Numbered from the stretch's first letter, positions 19,266-28,894 are shown. The stretch is 64,000 nt of DNA from Cytobacillus eiseniae (GCF_017874625.1 NZ_JAGIKZ010000006.1:115517-179516); one strand, 5' to 3'. Notes: generated by a model not told the origin, from the letters alone. Numbers and translations: made by a program.

Positions 19266-20795
19266 ATGGACCATTCCATAAAAAAGACTGATCGTCCACC
19301 ATATGGGATAATAGCTGTCCTGATGATTGGTGCTTTTATTGCATTTTTAAATAATACTTTATTGAATGTTGCATTGCCTTCAATGATGGAAGATTTACAA
19401 GTTGGGGCATCAACTGTTCAATGGTTAACTACTGGATATATGTTAGTGAATGGAATTTTAATTCCAGCAACAGCTTTTTTAATTGAAAAATATTCAGTTC
19501 GCCGCTTATTTTTGGCCGCCATGCTGTTGTTTACAATTGGGACATTAGTAGCGGGTGTTGCCCATGTATTCCCAGTTTTATTGGCAGGACGGATGCTTCA
19601 AGCTTCTGGTTCCGCAATTATGATGCCTCTTCTTATGAATGTCATGCTAGTAAGCTTTCCGATTGAAAAAAGAGGAGTAGCGATGGGCTTTTTCGGTTTA
19701 ATATTAATGGCTGCACCCGCAATTGGACCAACATTATCTGGGTGGATCATTGAACGATACGACTGGAGAATGCTTTTCCATTTTGTCACACCAATTGCTT
19801 TCATCGTTTTATTAATTGGCTTTTTCTTGCTTAAGGATAAAAAAGAAAAGAAAGATATTCACTTAGATATCAAATCGCTTCTTTTATCGAGTTTGGGATT
19901 TGGTGGAATCTTATACGGGTTTAGTTCTGCAGGTGATAAGGGTTGGGGGAGCCCACATGTATATGCAACCATCGCGATAGGGGTCGTTACACTTACATGG
20001 TTTATTTTACGTCAAATACGAATGGAAAACCCAATGCTTAACTTTAAGGTATATAAATATCCGATGTTTGCTCTATCATCTGCCATTACGATGGTAGTCA
20101 ATATGGCGATGTTTTCTGGAATGCTATTAATTCCAATTTATGTTCAAACCATTCGTGGAATTTCACCTATGGATGCTGGTTTAATGATGCTGCCTGGTGC
20201 ATTAATTATGGCAGTTATGTCGCCAGTGACAGGAAAATTATTTGACAAATTTGGTGGACGAATTCTAGCCGTTACTGGCTTAATTATATTAACTGTAACG
20301 ACATACTATTTCAGTCAGCTAACAGATGAGACAACATATGCTTATTTAGTAGTTTTAAATTCCATACGGATGTTCGGAATGTCGATGGTCATGATGCCAG
20401 TTTCTACAAATGGATTAAATCAGTTGCCTCCACGATTCTATCCACATGGTACAGCAATGAACAATACGCTGAACCAAGTGGCAGGCGCGATTGGTACAGC
20501 ATTGCTAGTTACTGTTATGTCTACAAGGACAGAAACACATGCAACTAAATTAGCTGCAGATATGATGAATAATATGACTGCTCAGCCGACTGAAGCTGTA
20601 CTAACAGAAATGAAGCATCAAATCGAAATGACAGCAATGCTTCATGGAATAAATGATGCCTTCTTTATTGCAACAGGTATTGCTGCAGTTGCTATTATTC
20701 TTTCTTTCTTTATTAAGCGGGCAAAGCAAGCTGAAGATCCACTTAAGGGAAAAGAATCAGATGGAAAAGTTGCTACAAAATTAGCTGAAAATTAA
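19266..20795 (+). CDS. MFS multidrug exporter, DHA2 (EmrB/LmrB-like) family
   Basis: A 509-residue integral membrane protein with about 14 hydrophobic helices, typical of the proton-driven DHA2 drug exporters. Recognisable family elements are the first helix IAFLNNTLLNVALPSM, the motif-A-like loop around EKYSVRRLFL, and motif C in the fifth helix (AAPAIGPTLSGWIIERYDWR). It starts with ATG after AGGGGGAAA. It is divergent from a TetR-family gene that probably controls it. Closest known relatives by feature are LmrB/MdeA-type pumps; the substrate cannot be read from sequence. A terminator follows and is shared with the convergent SET gene. Confidence 0.92.
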   Translation: MDHSIKKTDRPPYGIIAVLMIGAFIAFLNNTLLNVALPSMMEDLQVGASTVQWLTTGYMLVNGILIPATAFLIEKYSVRRLFLAAMLLFTIGTLVAGVAHVFPVLLAGRMLQASGSAIMMPLLMNVMLVSFPIEKRGVAMGFFGLILMAAPAIGPTLSGWIIERYDWRMLFHFVTPIAFIVLLIGFFLLKDKKEKKDIHLDIKSLLLSSLGFGGILYGFSSAGDKGWGSPHVYATIAIGVVTLTWFILRQIRMENPMLNFKVYKYPMFALSSAITMVVNMAMFSGMLLIPIYVQTIRGISPMDAGLMMLPGALIMAVMSPVTGKLFDKFGGRILAVTGLIILTVTTYYFSQLTDETTYAYLVVLNSIRMFGMSMVMMPVSTNGLNQLPPRFYPHGTAMNNTLNQVAGAIGTALLVTVMSTRTETHATKLAADMMNNMTAQPTEAVLTEMKHQIEMTAMLHGINDAFFIATGIAAVAIILSFFIKRAKQAEDPLKGKESDGKVATKLAEN

Positions 20796-20806
20796 TAGGA
20801 TATGAA

Positions 20807-20845
20807 AAGAAGGGACATTCAGTTATTGAATATCCCTTCTTTTTT
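20807..20845. terminator. Intrinsic terminator between convergent genes
   Basis: AAGAAGGGACATTCAG pairs with GAATATCCCTTCTT, followed by T residues on the plus strand. It lies between the MFS stop and the SET gene stop and probably serves the plus-strand gene mainly. Confidence 0.85.
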
Positions 20846-20847
20846 GC

Positions 20848-21222
20848 TTATTTATTAAACCATAAAGGGTCTGTATCATCCACATCGCCATTATAATTAA
20901 TTAAGATTTCTTCACCTGCTTTAATATTTGTGTAGGCAAAAAAGTCGAATGTATGATTATCAAAATTAATATCATAAGTAGCGTTAGGCGTGTAGGAGTG
21001 ATTAAAAAGCATGCCATACCCTAAAAGAATCGCACTATGATTCTTGCCATATTCAAAAGCATAATCAGCAAGTATTGTTTGATCAATATACTGATGTTCA
21101 TCATTTGGGTAAGCGATGACTGGTGCTTCATGTATTAGCTCACCTTTAGCAATATCACGTGTAGCGAATACTCCTCTATTGAATTCCCCATCACTGAGTG
21201 TCGAAGTTTTAATCTCAATCAT
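20848..21222 (-). CDS. SET-domain protein (putative protein lysine methyltransferase)
   Basis: About 124 residues forming a compact SET domain: GVFATRDIAKGELIHEAPVI at the N-terminus, the pseudoknot pair LFNHSYTPNATY (matching the NHSC/NHxxxPN motif), then AGEEILINYNGD (matching the GEELxxxY motif). SET proteins methylate lysine using SAM; the substrate of the short bacterial versions is not generally known. ATG at 21222 is preferred because AGGTG lies six bases upstream; an in-frame GTG at 21231 overlaps that site. It is convergent with the MFS gene. Confidence 0.85.
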   Translation of the reverse strand: MIEIKTSTLSDGEFNRGVFATRDIAKGELIHEAPVIAYPNDEHQYIDQTILADYAFEYGKNHSAILLGYGMLFNHSYTPNATYDINFDNHTFDFFAYTNIKAGEEILINYNGDVDDTDPLWFNK

Positions 21223-21431
21223 ATTTTGCACCTACTCATTCTGTATTTGAAGTCTCTTAATCATGACAGTTGAAGAGGGGGAAAGCAATAGTTTTCTTCG
21301 TTGTGTGCAAAAGTTTGTTGAAGATGAATGTCTCGTAAGATCCAGTAGGCAAGTAAGTATGAATCCCTTTCTTTTTCCAGTTGGATCAATTATGCTAATG
21401 TAATTAGTTCATATAAAAAGAGGGATGAGTT

Positions 21432-22496
21432 ATGAAGCAAATATATAGTGATATTATCCAATTTCGTGGAACTCATTTTGATTTTGGTTATATGCAAGGA
21501 GAAAAAATTAAAGATTCACTTTCTGTAATAAATCGTGATAATCAATGGAAGGTACGAAAACCTCGATTTAAATTATCGGTTGATGAAGTGAAAGAGGCGA
21601 TTATTCCATTTGCCCCTCGTGTTTGGGATGAATTAGAAGGGATGCAAGCTGCATTGGAATGGCCTATGGAACGTGTATTGAAAGAGTTTGGCGGCTATCG
21701 TCTTAATTACGCTCGTTCAGGATGTTCAATTATGACAAGTGAACATTACTTAATTCGAAACTATGATTATCACCCAAAAACATATGAGGGACGGTTTGTG
21801 ATATTTCAACCAAGTGATCAAGGATATGCGATAATTGGACCGAGTCAAAGAGTGACTGGAAGAATGGATGGAATGAATGAAAAAGGGTTAGCTATAGGAT
21901 ATAATTTCATGCATCGAAAAAAACCTGGTGACGGTTTTATTTGTTGTATGATTGGGAGACTAGTCCTGGAATCCTGCGGAAATGTGACTGAAGCCGTTAT
22001 GATGCTTAAGGAACTTCCACATAGACATTCTTTTAGTTATGTTGTATATGACGGCACTGGAGAGACATTCGTAATTGAAACATCGCCACGTGGCATTGAG
22101 GTTCGACGTTCAAATGCTTGTACCAATCATTTTGAAATAATGAAACAAGAGAATCGTTACCATCTAGATGATTCAAAAAGAAGACTAGAAATTATTGAAG
22201 ACCATTATTCGAATATCATGAATGCAAATGAAGCTTTTCAACTGTTTAATCAGACAGATAAAGGAATCTTTTCTGATTTATATAGCAGCTGGGCAGGTAC
22301 CATTCATACTTCAGTCTATTTCCCTAAAGAATTAAAGGCATGGTTTGCTCTAGGTGGGGACCAGGTGCCAACCTCATTTGACTTTGCTCAATGGCTAGCT
22401 GGAGACAATGTACCCATTAAACAGATCGTAGGTGAGATTGATACGGATATTCCAGTTTTACATATGGATGAGCATGCTGATTGGTATAAAAGATAA
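21432..22496 (+). CDS. C45-family Ntn hydrolase / acyltransferase-like protein
   Basis: A 354-residue protein related to acyl-CoA:6-APA acyltransferases and linear-amide C-N hydrolases (peptidase family C45). The central GCSIM sequence supplies the cysteine expected to become the N-terminal nucleophile after self-cleavage. It is followed by the family pattern IRNYDYHP and GRMDGMNEKGLAIGYNF. Later segments FVIETSPRGIEV and CTNHFE also match. No signal peptide is seen, so it should be cytoplasmic. The substrate is unknown. It is monocistronic, starting with ATG after GAGGGATGAGTT and ending at a terminator. Confidence 0.82.
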   Translation: MKQIYSDIIQFRGTHFDFGYMQGEKIKDSLSVINRDNQWKVRKPRFKLSVDEVKEAIIPFAPRVWDELEGMQAALEWPMERVLKEFGGYRLNYARSGCSIMTSEHYLIRNYDYHPKTYEGRFVIFQPSDQGYAIIGPSQRVTGRMDGMNEKGLAIGYNFMHRKKPGDGFICCMIGRLVLESCGNVTEAVMMLKELPHRHSFSYVVYDGTGETFVIETSPRGIEVRRSNACTNHFEIMKQENRYHLDDSKRRLEIIEDHYSNIMNANEAFQLFNQTDKGIFSDLYSSWAGTIHTSVYFPKELKAWFALGGDQVPTSFDFAQWLAGDNVPIKQIVGEIDTDIPVLHMDEHADWYKR

Positions 22497-22503
22497 TGTC
22501 AAG

Positions 22504-22530
22504 ACTCGGTCTTTTTTGGCCGAGTTTTTT
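22504..22530 (+). terminator. Intrinsic terminator after the C45 gene
   Basis: ACTCGG/CCGAGT stem with a 10-base loop and a T run, eight bases after the stop codon. Confidence 0.85.
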
Positions 22531-22670
22531 CAGTCTATAAAATAAATGTATTTTTTATCAATTATTCATAAGCTAATGGAGTAAGGAAATTTATTAGGAA
22601 TGTCTTTATTTGGTAAATGAGATAACTTAAATATATGATACAATTAATGTAAAAAAAGAAGGAGTACAGC

Positions 22671-22894
22671 GATGTCTCAAACTTTAAGAAATCATCAGTA
22701 ATGCTGATCAGTAAATAATCATCGACTAGTTCCTCGAGAAAATAAATAAATCGATGAATCAAAGTAATGATTCCATTCAGGAAATCGTTGAAACGATAGA
22801 AAGGACTCCGCTAGTATTCAAGAGCTAAGCAGCTTCTTTTCCTATATTTCCTCATCAGCTGAAGAACTAATGAAAAGGGCGAAAGTCAATTAAT
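22671..22894 (+). pseudogene. Decayed fragment, chemoreceptor-like C-terminus
   Basis: After AAGGAGTACAGCG, an ATG at 22671 gives only a 9-codon frame (MSQTLRNHQ). Further on, two frames together read SNDSIQEIVETIERT and then ASIQELSSFFSYISSSAEEL, followed by MKRAKVN and a stop. This resembles the C-terminal end of MCP signalling helices. Several stops and at least one frameshift separate the pieces, so if this was a gene it is no longer functional. The identification is weak because the fragment is short. Confidence 0.35.
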
Positions 22895-23176
22895 GCAAAA
22901 GGGAATCCTATCTAAATCTACCGTCTAATTCTGGAGATTGGGTTCCTACTCATCCTCTACTCTTTATCCATATCTATATTCGCTCCTAGAGATCGATCAA
23001 TCCTACTCCAAACAGCTAAGTGGCCATATCTACGTCTTAAGTCTTAGAGAAAATTAAGGTTGCAGTCTATGGATGAACAAATAGTTATGATGTATTGTTA
23101 ATAAGAAGGATAAAATTAATTTGTAAAGCTGAAACCTGGAATTCGTTCATACGTATATATATTAAGGATTTAAGTC
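22895..23176. other. Intergenic region before xpaC
   Basis: About 280 bp with no supported gene. It contains short pyrimidine-rich stretches around 22930-23030 and probably the xpaC-telA promoter near its right end. I see no terminator or repeat matching other parts of the window. Confidence 0.5.
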
Positions 23177-23185
23177 AGGAGTTGA

Positions 23186-23848
23186 TTGCTGATGAATCAG
23201 TTTTTAGTCTTTCTTAGTCGAATGTTTGTTGCAATTCCATCCACTTTTCTTGTATGGCTGTTAAGCTTTTTTGCCTTTGATCAAACATTTTTCCTTTCAG
23301 GAGCCATTTCCATTGGTGCAGGAATTATTGCTTACTGGATAAGTGGAATCGTTTTGAAACAGCGCTTTTTGAAAAAGCATCAGTTAACAAGAAAAGAGTA
23401 TCAATATATTAAGAAAAACTTGGAGGAAGCGAAAGGAAAGTTAAATCGTTTGCATAAATCGATGCTTTCTATTCGACATTTGCCAACACTTAAACAACGG
23501 GTGGAATTTACAAAGACGACGAAAAAAATATATTATTTAACAAAAAAGGAACCGAAGCGTTTTTATAAGGCGGAGGAATTTTATTTCTCACATTTAGATT
23601 CGGCTGTTGAACTATCCGAGAAATATGTGTTTTTATCTGCGCAGCCCAAAAAGACGTATGAATTGGATCAATCACTTTATGAAACACGCAAAACATTAGA
23701 GCAAATGTCTAAGATGGTTGAGGAAGATTTATATCGGGTGATTTCTGATGATATTGACCATCTGAATTTTGAAATTGATGTAGCAAAGCATTCGATTCAG
23801 ACACGTAAGGATTCGCAAAACCTTATAGAAAGCAGGCGTTTAAAATGA
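23186..23848 (+). CDS. xpaC: XpaC-like membrane protein (5-bromo-4-chloroindolyl phosphate hydrolysis family)
   Basis: A 220-residue protein with two N-terminal membrane helices (about residues 5-24 and 30-51) and a lysine-rich helical C-terminal domain, matching the XpaC family often encoded directly before telA in Bacillus. AGGAG at 23177-23181 could serve either TTG at 23186 or ATG at 23192. The 3' end overlaps telA by four bases (ATGA), so the two are translationally coupled. The biochemical role of XpaC is not established; the family name comes from an early plate phenotype. Confidence 0.85.
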   Translation: MLMNQFLVFLSRMFVAIPSTFLVWLLSFFAFDQTFFLSGAISIGAGIIAYWISGIVLKQRFLKKHQLTRKEYQYIKKNLEEAKGKLNRLHKSMLSIRHLPTLKQRVEFTKTTKKIYYLTKKEPKRFYKAEEFYFSHLDSAVELSEKYVFLSAQPKKTYELDQSLYETRKTLEQMSKMVEEDLYRVISDDIDHLNFEIDVAKHSIQTRKDSQNLIESRRLK

Positions 23849-25017
23849 GTGAAGTGAACCCATCCTTATTAAAAAATGCAAGCGATGCAAATTTAATGGA
23901 TGATTTGCTTGCCAATCCTTTTGGTGAAAAGCAGGAGCTTCCAAGTTTGCAAGTAAAGGAAGAGAAACCAATCAAGCTGATCGATGTTATTCCACCAGAA
24001 AACAAAGTCAAAGCATATCAATTGGCTGAACAAATTGATCCAAAGAATCATCAAGCGATGATTTCATATGGTACACCAGCTCAGTCAAAGCTATTGACCT
24101 TCTCACATACGATGCTTGAACATGTGCAAAAACAAGATATTGGGGAAGTTGGAGAAATCATTAGTGATTTAATGCGAAGATTTAATGAAGTAAATCCTGA
24201 TGATTTGCGAGCGGAATCTCCGTCCTTTTTTGCACGCATGTTTGGGAGAATTTCGAGTTCTATTCAAGAAACATTATCCAAATACCAAAAAACAGGAGCA
24301 CAAATTGATCGAATTAGTGTGAAGCTTGAAAGAAGTAAAAATATCCTTTTATCAGATATCGTGATGTTAGATAAACTTTATGAAAACAATAAGGAATATT
24401 TTAATGCGTTGAATGTCTACATTGCAGCTGGGGAAATCAAGCTGGAAGAATTACATGAGAAAACGATTCCTGAACTGAAAAAAGCAGCAGAAGCATCCAA
24501 TGATCAAATGAAGTTCCAGGAAGTAAATGACATGATTCAATTTGCTGATCGGTTGGATAAACGTTTGTATGATTTGAAGCTTAGCCGTGAAGTGACGATT
24601 CAGAGTGCACCACAAATTCGTTTAATCCAAAATACAAACCAAGCACTCGTTGAAAAAATACAGTCTTCTATTATGACAGCTATTCCGCTATGGAAGAACC
24701 AAGTCGCGATTGCTTTAACCTTAATTAGACAGAGGCATGCAGTAGAAGCACAGAAGCAAGTATCAAAAACAACAAATGACCTATTATTAAAAAATGCTGA
24801 AATGCTTAAAACAAATACGATTGAAACAGCAAGAGAAAATGAGCGTGGAATTGTTGATATTGAAACTTTAAAGAAAACACAAGAAAGCTTAATTTCAACA
24901 TTAGAAGAAACATTGAAAATTCAAGAAGAAGGCCGCCACAAGCGTAGAGTGGCTGAAAATGAGCTAGCCTCAATGGAAAGTGATTTAAGGCAAAAGCTGC
25001 TTGAAATTAAAGGATAA
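23845..25017 (+). CDS. telA: TelA-family toxic anion resistance protein
   Basis: A 390-residue, almost wholly helical soluble protein of the TelA family (B. subtilis YaaN type). Family signature regions include [21 protein letters not shown], followed by a segment around FFARMFGR, then [20 protein letters not shown] and [17 protein letters not shown]. TelA proteins are associated with tellurite and cell-envelope stress in some bacteria, but the mechanism is unclear. The start overlaps the xpaC stop. A terminator follows directly. A TerD-TerB fusion, another protein of the tellurium/stress families, is encoded 2.4 kb downstream on the other strand. Confidence 0.92.
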   Translation: MSEVNPSLLKNASDANLMDDLLANPFGEKQELPSLQVKEEKPIKLIDVIPPENKVKAYQLAEQIDPKNHQAMISYGTPAQSKLLTFSHTMLEHVQKQDIGEVGEIISDLMRRFNEVNPDDLRAESPSFFARMFGRISSSIQETLSKYQKTGAQIDRISVKLERSKNILLSDIVMLDKLYENNKEYFNALNVYIAAGEIKLEELHEKTIPELKKAAEASNDQMKFQEVNDMIQFADRLDKRLYDLKLSREVTIQSAPQIRLIQNTNQALVEKIQSSIMTAIPLWKNQVAIALTLIRQRHAVEAQKQVSKTTNDLLLKNAEMLKTNTIETARENERGIVDIETLKKTQESLISTLEETLKIQEEGRHKRRVAENELASMESDLRQKLLEIKG

Positions 25018-25024
25018 ATGTAAA

Positions 25025-25067
25025 ATGATCCATTAATCAGTTATTCGGTTAATGGATCATTTTTTTT
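25025..25067 (+). terminator. Intrinsic terminator after telA
   Basis: Perfect 12-bp stem ATGATCCATTAA/TTAATGGATCAT followed by seven T residues. Confidence 0.92.
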
Positions 25068-25088
25068 CGTGTTTAAGGGAAACCACTA

Positions 25089-25343
25089 ATCGCACGTTGT
25101 GTATAAAATGTGAATAGTTTGTTCTACGTCCAGCTCCACAAGGAACACTTCGGCAGCGTATGCATCGCACGAGTATAAGAGTTTTTCTTATAGGAGGAGT
25201 GCCTATCGCCTATCAAACTTCAGTACTGCTCCGCAACGATTGCGTCAAGCATGGTATCGCTCACGCTCACCGTGTTTCCTTTATCGAAAGAACCAGTCCT
25301 TCCAGTTTGTACGGCGAGACCTTAGGCGCTTGCGCTTTTGTTC
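25089..25343 (+). repeat. Dispersed intergenic repeat, family 2, copy 1
   Basis: A non-coding element with a related copy at 57713-57904. Shared blocks in the same order are ATCGCACGTTGTGTATAA, TCTACGTCCAGCT, GCCTATCGCCTATCAAACTT followed by CAGTACTGCTCC, CACCGTGTTTCCTTTATC, and CCTTCCAGTTTGTACGGCGA ending in AGGCGC. The middle differs in length, with about 60 extra bases here. It ends about 50 bp before the excisionase-like gene. No open frame in it is conserved between the copies, so it is a repeat and not a gene. Confidence 0.75.
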
Positions 25344-25395
25344 CGTGTTTTTTGTTATAATTCTTTATAGATCTTTGAAAGGAAATGACTATTCG

Positions 25396-25626
25396 ATGTA
25401 TTTAACAATAAAGGAAACAGCAGAGTATCTTTCTTATCCTGAAACGTATGTTGAGAGCTTAATACAGCAGAAGCGAATTCGTGCGATTCATGATGGAGAA
25501 CAGTTTTTAATTAATAAAGAGCAATTTAAAACACATATTAAGCAAATGGAAACATATAAGGAGCTGATTGAAGAGATACTGAATGAACCGATTCCAGAGG
25601 ATCGAGATATAAAGGATGAGGATTGA
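25396..25626 (+). CDS. Excisionase-like small DNA-binding protein (MerR/HTH_17 type)
   Basis: A 76-residue protein with an excisionase-type winged HTH: YLTIKETAEYLSYPETYVES, then IRAIHDGEQFLINKEQF. An acidic C-terminal tail follows. The ATG at 25396 is chosen because the domain begins there and AAAGGAAATG lies upstream; upstream codons fall in a dispersed repeat. Such proteins are recombination directionality factors in mobile elements or small chromosomal regulators. No integrase is adjacent, so a regulatory role is as likely. Confidence 0.78.
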   Translation: MYLTIKETAEYLSYPETYVESLIQQKRIRAIHDGEQFLINKEQFKTHIKQMETYKELIEEILNEPIPEDRDIKDED

Positions 25627-25702
25627 CTTAAACATATTATTGTACAATTGCTATTTTTTAATATAATCTATAATCAATCACTAAAATAAGGAGGAAATAT
25701 AG

Positions 25703-26263
25703 ATGTTTGATATTACAATTATTGGCGCAGGTCCAACAGGTGCAAGTGCAGCTTTATTTGCTGCAAAAGCTGGAAAAAAAGTATTAATGATCGATAATGA
25801 TAAAAGTGTAACTAAAAGAGCATGGCTAGAAAACCATTATGGTGTAATGGAAATTACAGGCCCAGAGCTAGTAGAGATTGGCAAAAAGCAGGCAGCAAAA
25901 TTTGGGGCAGAACTTGTAGAAGCAACGGTTGAGAACATTGAGAAGCTAGAATCAGGTTTCTCTGTACAAACAGCAGAGCATACATATGAATCAAAGCATG
26001 TTATTTTTGCGACAGGAATGCTAGCAGATTTAGCTGAGAAAATTGGCTTAAAAACAAAGCCAGGTACAGAACCGCGTATCAAGACTATCCTAGATTTAGA
26101 TCCAAATGGAAAGACAAATATTGAAGGAATCTGGGGAGCAGGAACAATTGCAGGCGTAAGCATGCACACAATTATTACTGCTGGTGATGGTGCAAAGGTA
26201 GCGATCAATATTATTAGTGAATTAAATGGTGAGCGTTATGTTGACCATGACATGATGAAATAA
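25703..26263 (+). CDS. Small FAD/NAD(P)-dependent oxidoreductase, thioredoxin-reductase-like
   Basis: 186 residues. The N-terminal FAD-binding GxGxxG motif is clear (ITIIGAGPTGASAALFAAKA), and the C-terminal GIWGAGTIAGVSMHTIITAG matches the second FAD motif of thioredoxin-reductase-like proteins. It is only about 60% of a normal thioredoxin reductase: the NADPH domain with its redox-active CxxC is absent. That makes it a compact FAD-binding protein rather than a disulfide reductase. It starts with ATG after AAGGAGGAAATATAG. It is a single gene with its own terminator. Confidence 0.85.
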   Translation: MFDITIIGAGPTGASAALFAAKAGKKVLMIDNDKSVTKRAWLENHYGVMEITGPELVEIGKKQAAKFGAELVEATVENIEKLESGFSVQTAEHTYESKHVIFATGMLADLAEKIGLKTKPGTEPRIKTILDLDPNGKTNIEGIWGAGTIAGVSMHTIITAGDGAKVAINIISELNGERYVDHDMMK

Positions 26264-26268
26264 TTTTG

Positions 26269-26306
26269 AATGGGGAATAGGATACCAGTCCTATTCCCCA
26301 TTTTTT
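26269..26306 (+). terminator. Intrinsic terminator between convergent genes
   Basis: AATGGGGAATAGGA/TCCTATTCCCCATT with a short loop and a T run. The T run overlaps the stop codon of the convergent dehydrogenase gene. Confidence 0.88.
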
Positions 26307-27267
26307 AATACCCTTTTTGATAATCCACTAGATTAATGGATGGTGTACTTCCCTGTATATAGCTTTGTAAATTGGGGATGAAAATATCCTCAATGACTCG
26401 CTTAGTATAATGCTCAGTCGAACCTGCCGTATGTGGAGTAATGATGACATTTTCGAGTGCCCATAATGGACTTTCTCCATGCAGTGGTTCTTTCTCAAAT
26501 ACATCCAGACCTGCTCCAGCAATTTCCTTACTCTGTAATGCGTGGATGAGATCTTCTTCCACAACGATGCTGCCTCTGCCAATATTAATGAAGAAAGAGG
26601 ATGGTTTCATCAATTTGAATTGTTGCTTTTTGAATAAATGATGCGTTTCTTTTGTATAAGGGAGTGTAACGACGACATAATCACAAATGGGGAGTATCTC
26701 GTCTAACTGATTAAGGGCGTACATGGAATCAACGTTTTCTTCGGGTTTCTCAGAGTTACGAAAGCCAATGACTTTCATACCAAATGCTTTAGCGATCTTT
26801 GCTGTTTCCATGCCAATCGCTCCTATTCCTAGAAGAGCAATTGTTTTTCCATGTAATTCCAAGCTTAAGTTTGCATGATGCCATGTTTTTGTTTGCTGGT
26901 TTTTAATATATGAATGAATCTTTCGTGTTAAGGCAAGCATTAGTGCGAATATGGTTTCTGAAATCGGATAGGCATGCACACCGTTGGCAGAAGTAATATG
27001 TATTTTCTTCTCTTCGAATACTTGAAGTGGCAGGCTATTTACGCCAGCAGACCATGATTGTAGCCAGCGCAAATTCATGTTATTTTGTATTAGCATTCTT
27101 TCCATTTCTTTTTTCCAGCTAACAATTATTTCAGCATCTTCCAAGTGTTTCTGCCATATGGTATTGTCCTTGCCAACGATTATTTCCCACTCTGGAATGA
27201 TGGCATTTATTCTCATAATATAATCTTCATCAAGATTTTGGGCAATGACTAACTTCCTTTTTTGCAT
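26305..27267 (-). CDS. D-2-hydroxyacid dehydrogenase
   Basis: About 320 residues. The NAD-binding Rossmann motif is seen as GKTIALLGIGAIGMETAKIA, then the family signatures YVVVTLPYTKETHHLF and INIGRGSIVVEEDL. The catalytic arginine lies in the IGRG region, and a histidine in ENVIITPHTAGST. ATG at 27267 is chosen because GGAAGG lies upstream; earlier in-frame codons are poor. The substrate (glyoxylate/hydroxypyruvate, 2-ketogluconate or others) cannot be told. The C-terminal half contains the usual C-terminal cap. Confidence 0.9.
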   Translation of the reverse strand: MQKRKLVIAQNLDEDYIMRINAIIPEWEIIVGKDNTIWQKHLEDAEIIVSWKKEMERMLIQNNMNLRWLQSWSAGVNSLPLQVFEEKKIHITSANGVHAYPISETIFALMLALTRKIHSYIKNQQTKTWHHANLSLELHGKTIALLGIGAIGMETAKIAKAFGMKVIGFRNSEKPEENVDSMYALNQLDEILPICDYVVVTLPYTKETHHLFKKQQFKLMKPSSFFINIGRGSIVVEEDLIHALQSKEIAGAGLDVFEKEPLHGESPLWALENVIITPHTAGSTEHYTKRVIEDIFIPNLQSYIQGSTPSINLVDYQKGY

Positions 27268-27337
27268 TCGGTTCCATCCTTCCGTTTGTGTTTGATATAT
27301 GCAAATACAGTATAGAGTCCTTTCCAAACAGATAAAC

Positions 27338-27376
27338 AAAAAACATAGCGCTTTCCAAAGGATGGCTATGTTTTTT
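27338..27376 (-). terminator. Intrinsic terminator of the terD-like gene
   Basis: AAAAAACATAGC/GCTATGTTTTTT inverted repeat with a T run on the minus strand, just after the TerD-TerB stop codon. Confidence 0.82.
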
Positions 27377-27403
27377 GTTGACCGGCTAATTCAAAAATAG
27401 AAT

Positions 27404-28894
27404 TTATGATAAAAATTCTTGGGGATTCAATCCTAATTCTAGGCAAATATCATGGACTGTTTGCTGTTCGCTTGGGTCGAAGTGCCCATCAGCATAACCT
27501 AGAGCAATACAGTAACGAGCAACTAATCGGGCAATTTCAGGCTTTGAACGAACGCGTCCTAATGCTTTAAATGCCTCTGCACGTCCAATTACTGAATCTC
27601 TTTCAATCTTTTGGACAAAGATATTAAACTGCTGAATGACTTTATTCGTATCAAAAACTCTGAGTTCCTCACTTTGATTGACGAATTCCATCATTTTTTG
27701 ACGTTCGGATGGATCAAGTCTTCCATCTGCTAAAGCAACAAGTGCACATGCTGCAACAACTGCTTCTAGGACATCCTGACTTTTATAGCGAGTAAATAAA
27801 TCTTGTGCCTTTCTTTTTTGCTGATTCGCCCATTGTGCATAATCTGTTTGATTAGGGGACCAGTTATTTCCACAGTTATTGCAAGTGAACTTCAATTGGT
27901 TTTTCCCGATAAATCCACCTAATAAGCCGACAGGGCCAAGAATAAGTCCTCCGATTGCCGCTTTCCCAAGTCCAAAGCCTTTTTCACCCGTTCGAACATT
28001 TGATGACCCACAGCGGGTACAGTTAATATTATCTCCTCCATATGAATGGGAAGTTACGGGAGGCTGACTATATGATGATTGATTGTATGGTGCCGAGTGT
28101 GCTGGCTGTCCATAATTGGTAGTTGGCTGATTCGTATGGCCAAAGCTAGGCTGACTGTATGTATGTTGCTGTTGGCTAGGCTGACCGTAGGATGATTGAT
28201 AATGGTTCGGCTGTGAATTATAGGATTGTGTTTGTTGTGATTGTCCGAATGATGGATTACTTTGCTGTTGATAGCCTGATTGAAAAGGTGGCTGTGCGGG
28301 CGAAGTAGGTACTGGATCGTCATCAACAGACACACCGAAATTTCGACAAAGTGCTGCTAATCCCCCTTGGAAACCGCTAGCAATCGCATTAAATTTCCAT
28401 TCCCCATTGTGACGGTATAGCTCAGCAGCAACTATCGCTGTCTCCACAGTGAATTCACGGCCAAGATCAAAACGAATTAATTCCTCATTTGTTTGCGCAT
28501 TAAAAATCCGTACATAAGCGTTTGAAATCTGTCCGAAACTCTGGCCCTTCGCTTGAGCATCATGGATGGTGATTGTGAAGGCAATACGATGAATAGAAGG
28601 TGGCACTTGATTTAGGTTAATTTGAATTTGTTCATCATCATTAGCCCCTGCTCCTGTTCGATTATCCCCACTATATAGTATGGAACCATTTCCTCCACTA
28701 GGGTTATTGTAGAAAACAAAATCCAAGTCACTTTGTACTTTTCCTGTTGGTCCAACTAAAAATGCGGATGCATCTAGATCATATTGAGAATGACTTCCAC
28801 TGACATCCCATCCTAATCCAGCAACGACCATTTGCAAACCAGGATTTGTCTTTGTTAAATCAACCTTTTGTCCTTTACGTAAAGTTACACCCAT
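27404..28894 (-). CDS. TerD-zinc ribbon-TerB fusion protein
   Basis: A 496-residue multidomain protein. Residues 1-190 form a TerD domain: GVTLRKGQKVDLTKTNPGL, the calcium-binding-like DLDASAFLV and SDLDFVFYNN, and a GDNRTGAGANDDEQI loop. About residues 195-290 are a low-complexity Gln/Ser/Tyr/Pro-rich linker. A zinc ribbon follows with CTRCGSSN and, after a glycine-rich hydrophobic stretch, CNNCGNNW. The C-terminal 140 residues are TerB-like, with two DGRLDPSE/DGHFDPSE acidic motifs. TerD and TerB usually occur as separate genes of tellurite-resistance/stress clusters. It has its own promoter region and terminator and lies 2.4 kb from xpaC-telA. Confidence 0.9.
   Translation of the reverse strand: MGVTLRKGQKVDLTKTNPGLQMVVAGLGWDVSGSHSQYDLDASAFLVGPTGKVQSDLDFVFYNNPSGGNGSILYSGDNRTGAGANDDEQIQINLNQVPPSIHRIAFTITIHDAQAKGQSFGQISNAYVRIFNAQTNEELIRFDLGREFTVETAIVAAELYRHNGEWKFNAIASGFQGGLAALCRNFGVSVDDDPVPTSPAQPPFQSGYQQQSNPSFGQSQQTQSYNSQPNHYQSSYGQPSQQQHTYSQPSFGHTNQPTTNYGQPAHSAPYNQSSYSQPPVTSHSYGGDNINCTRCGSSNVRTGEKGFGLGKAAIGGLILGPVGLLGGFIGKNQLKFTCNNCGNNWSPNQTDYAQWANQQKRKAQDLFTRYKSQDVLEAVVAACALVALADGRLDPSERQKMMEFVNQSEELRVFDTNKVIQQFNIFVQKIERDSVIGRAEAFKALGRVRSKPEIARLVARYCIALGYADGHFDPSEQQTVHDICLELGLNPQEFLS

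Noticed and set aside
25160..25395. N-terminal extension of the excisionase-like protein into the upstream repeat
   Set aside because: The upstream codons belong to the dispersed repeat shared with 57713-57904; the domain begins at ATG 25396.
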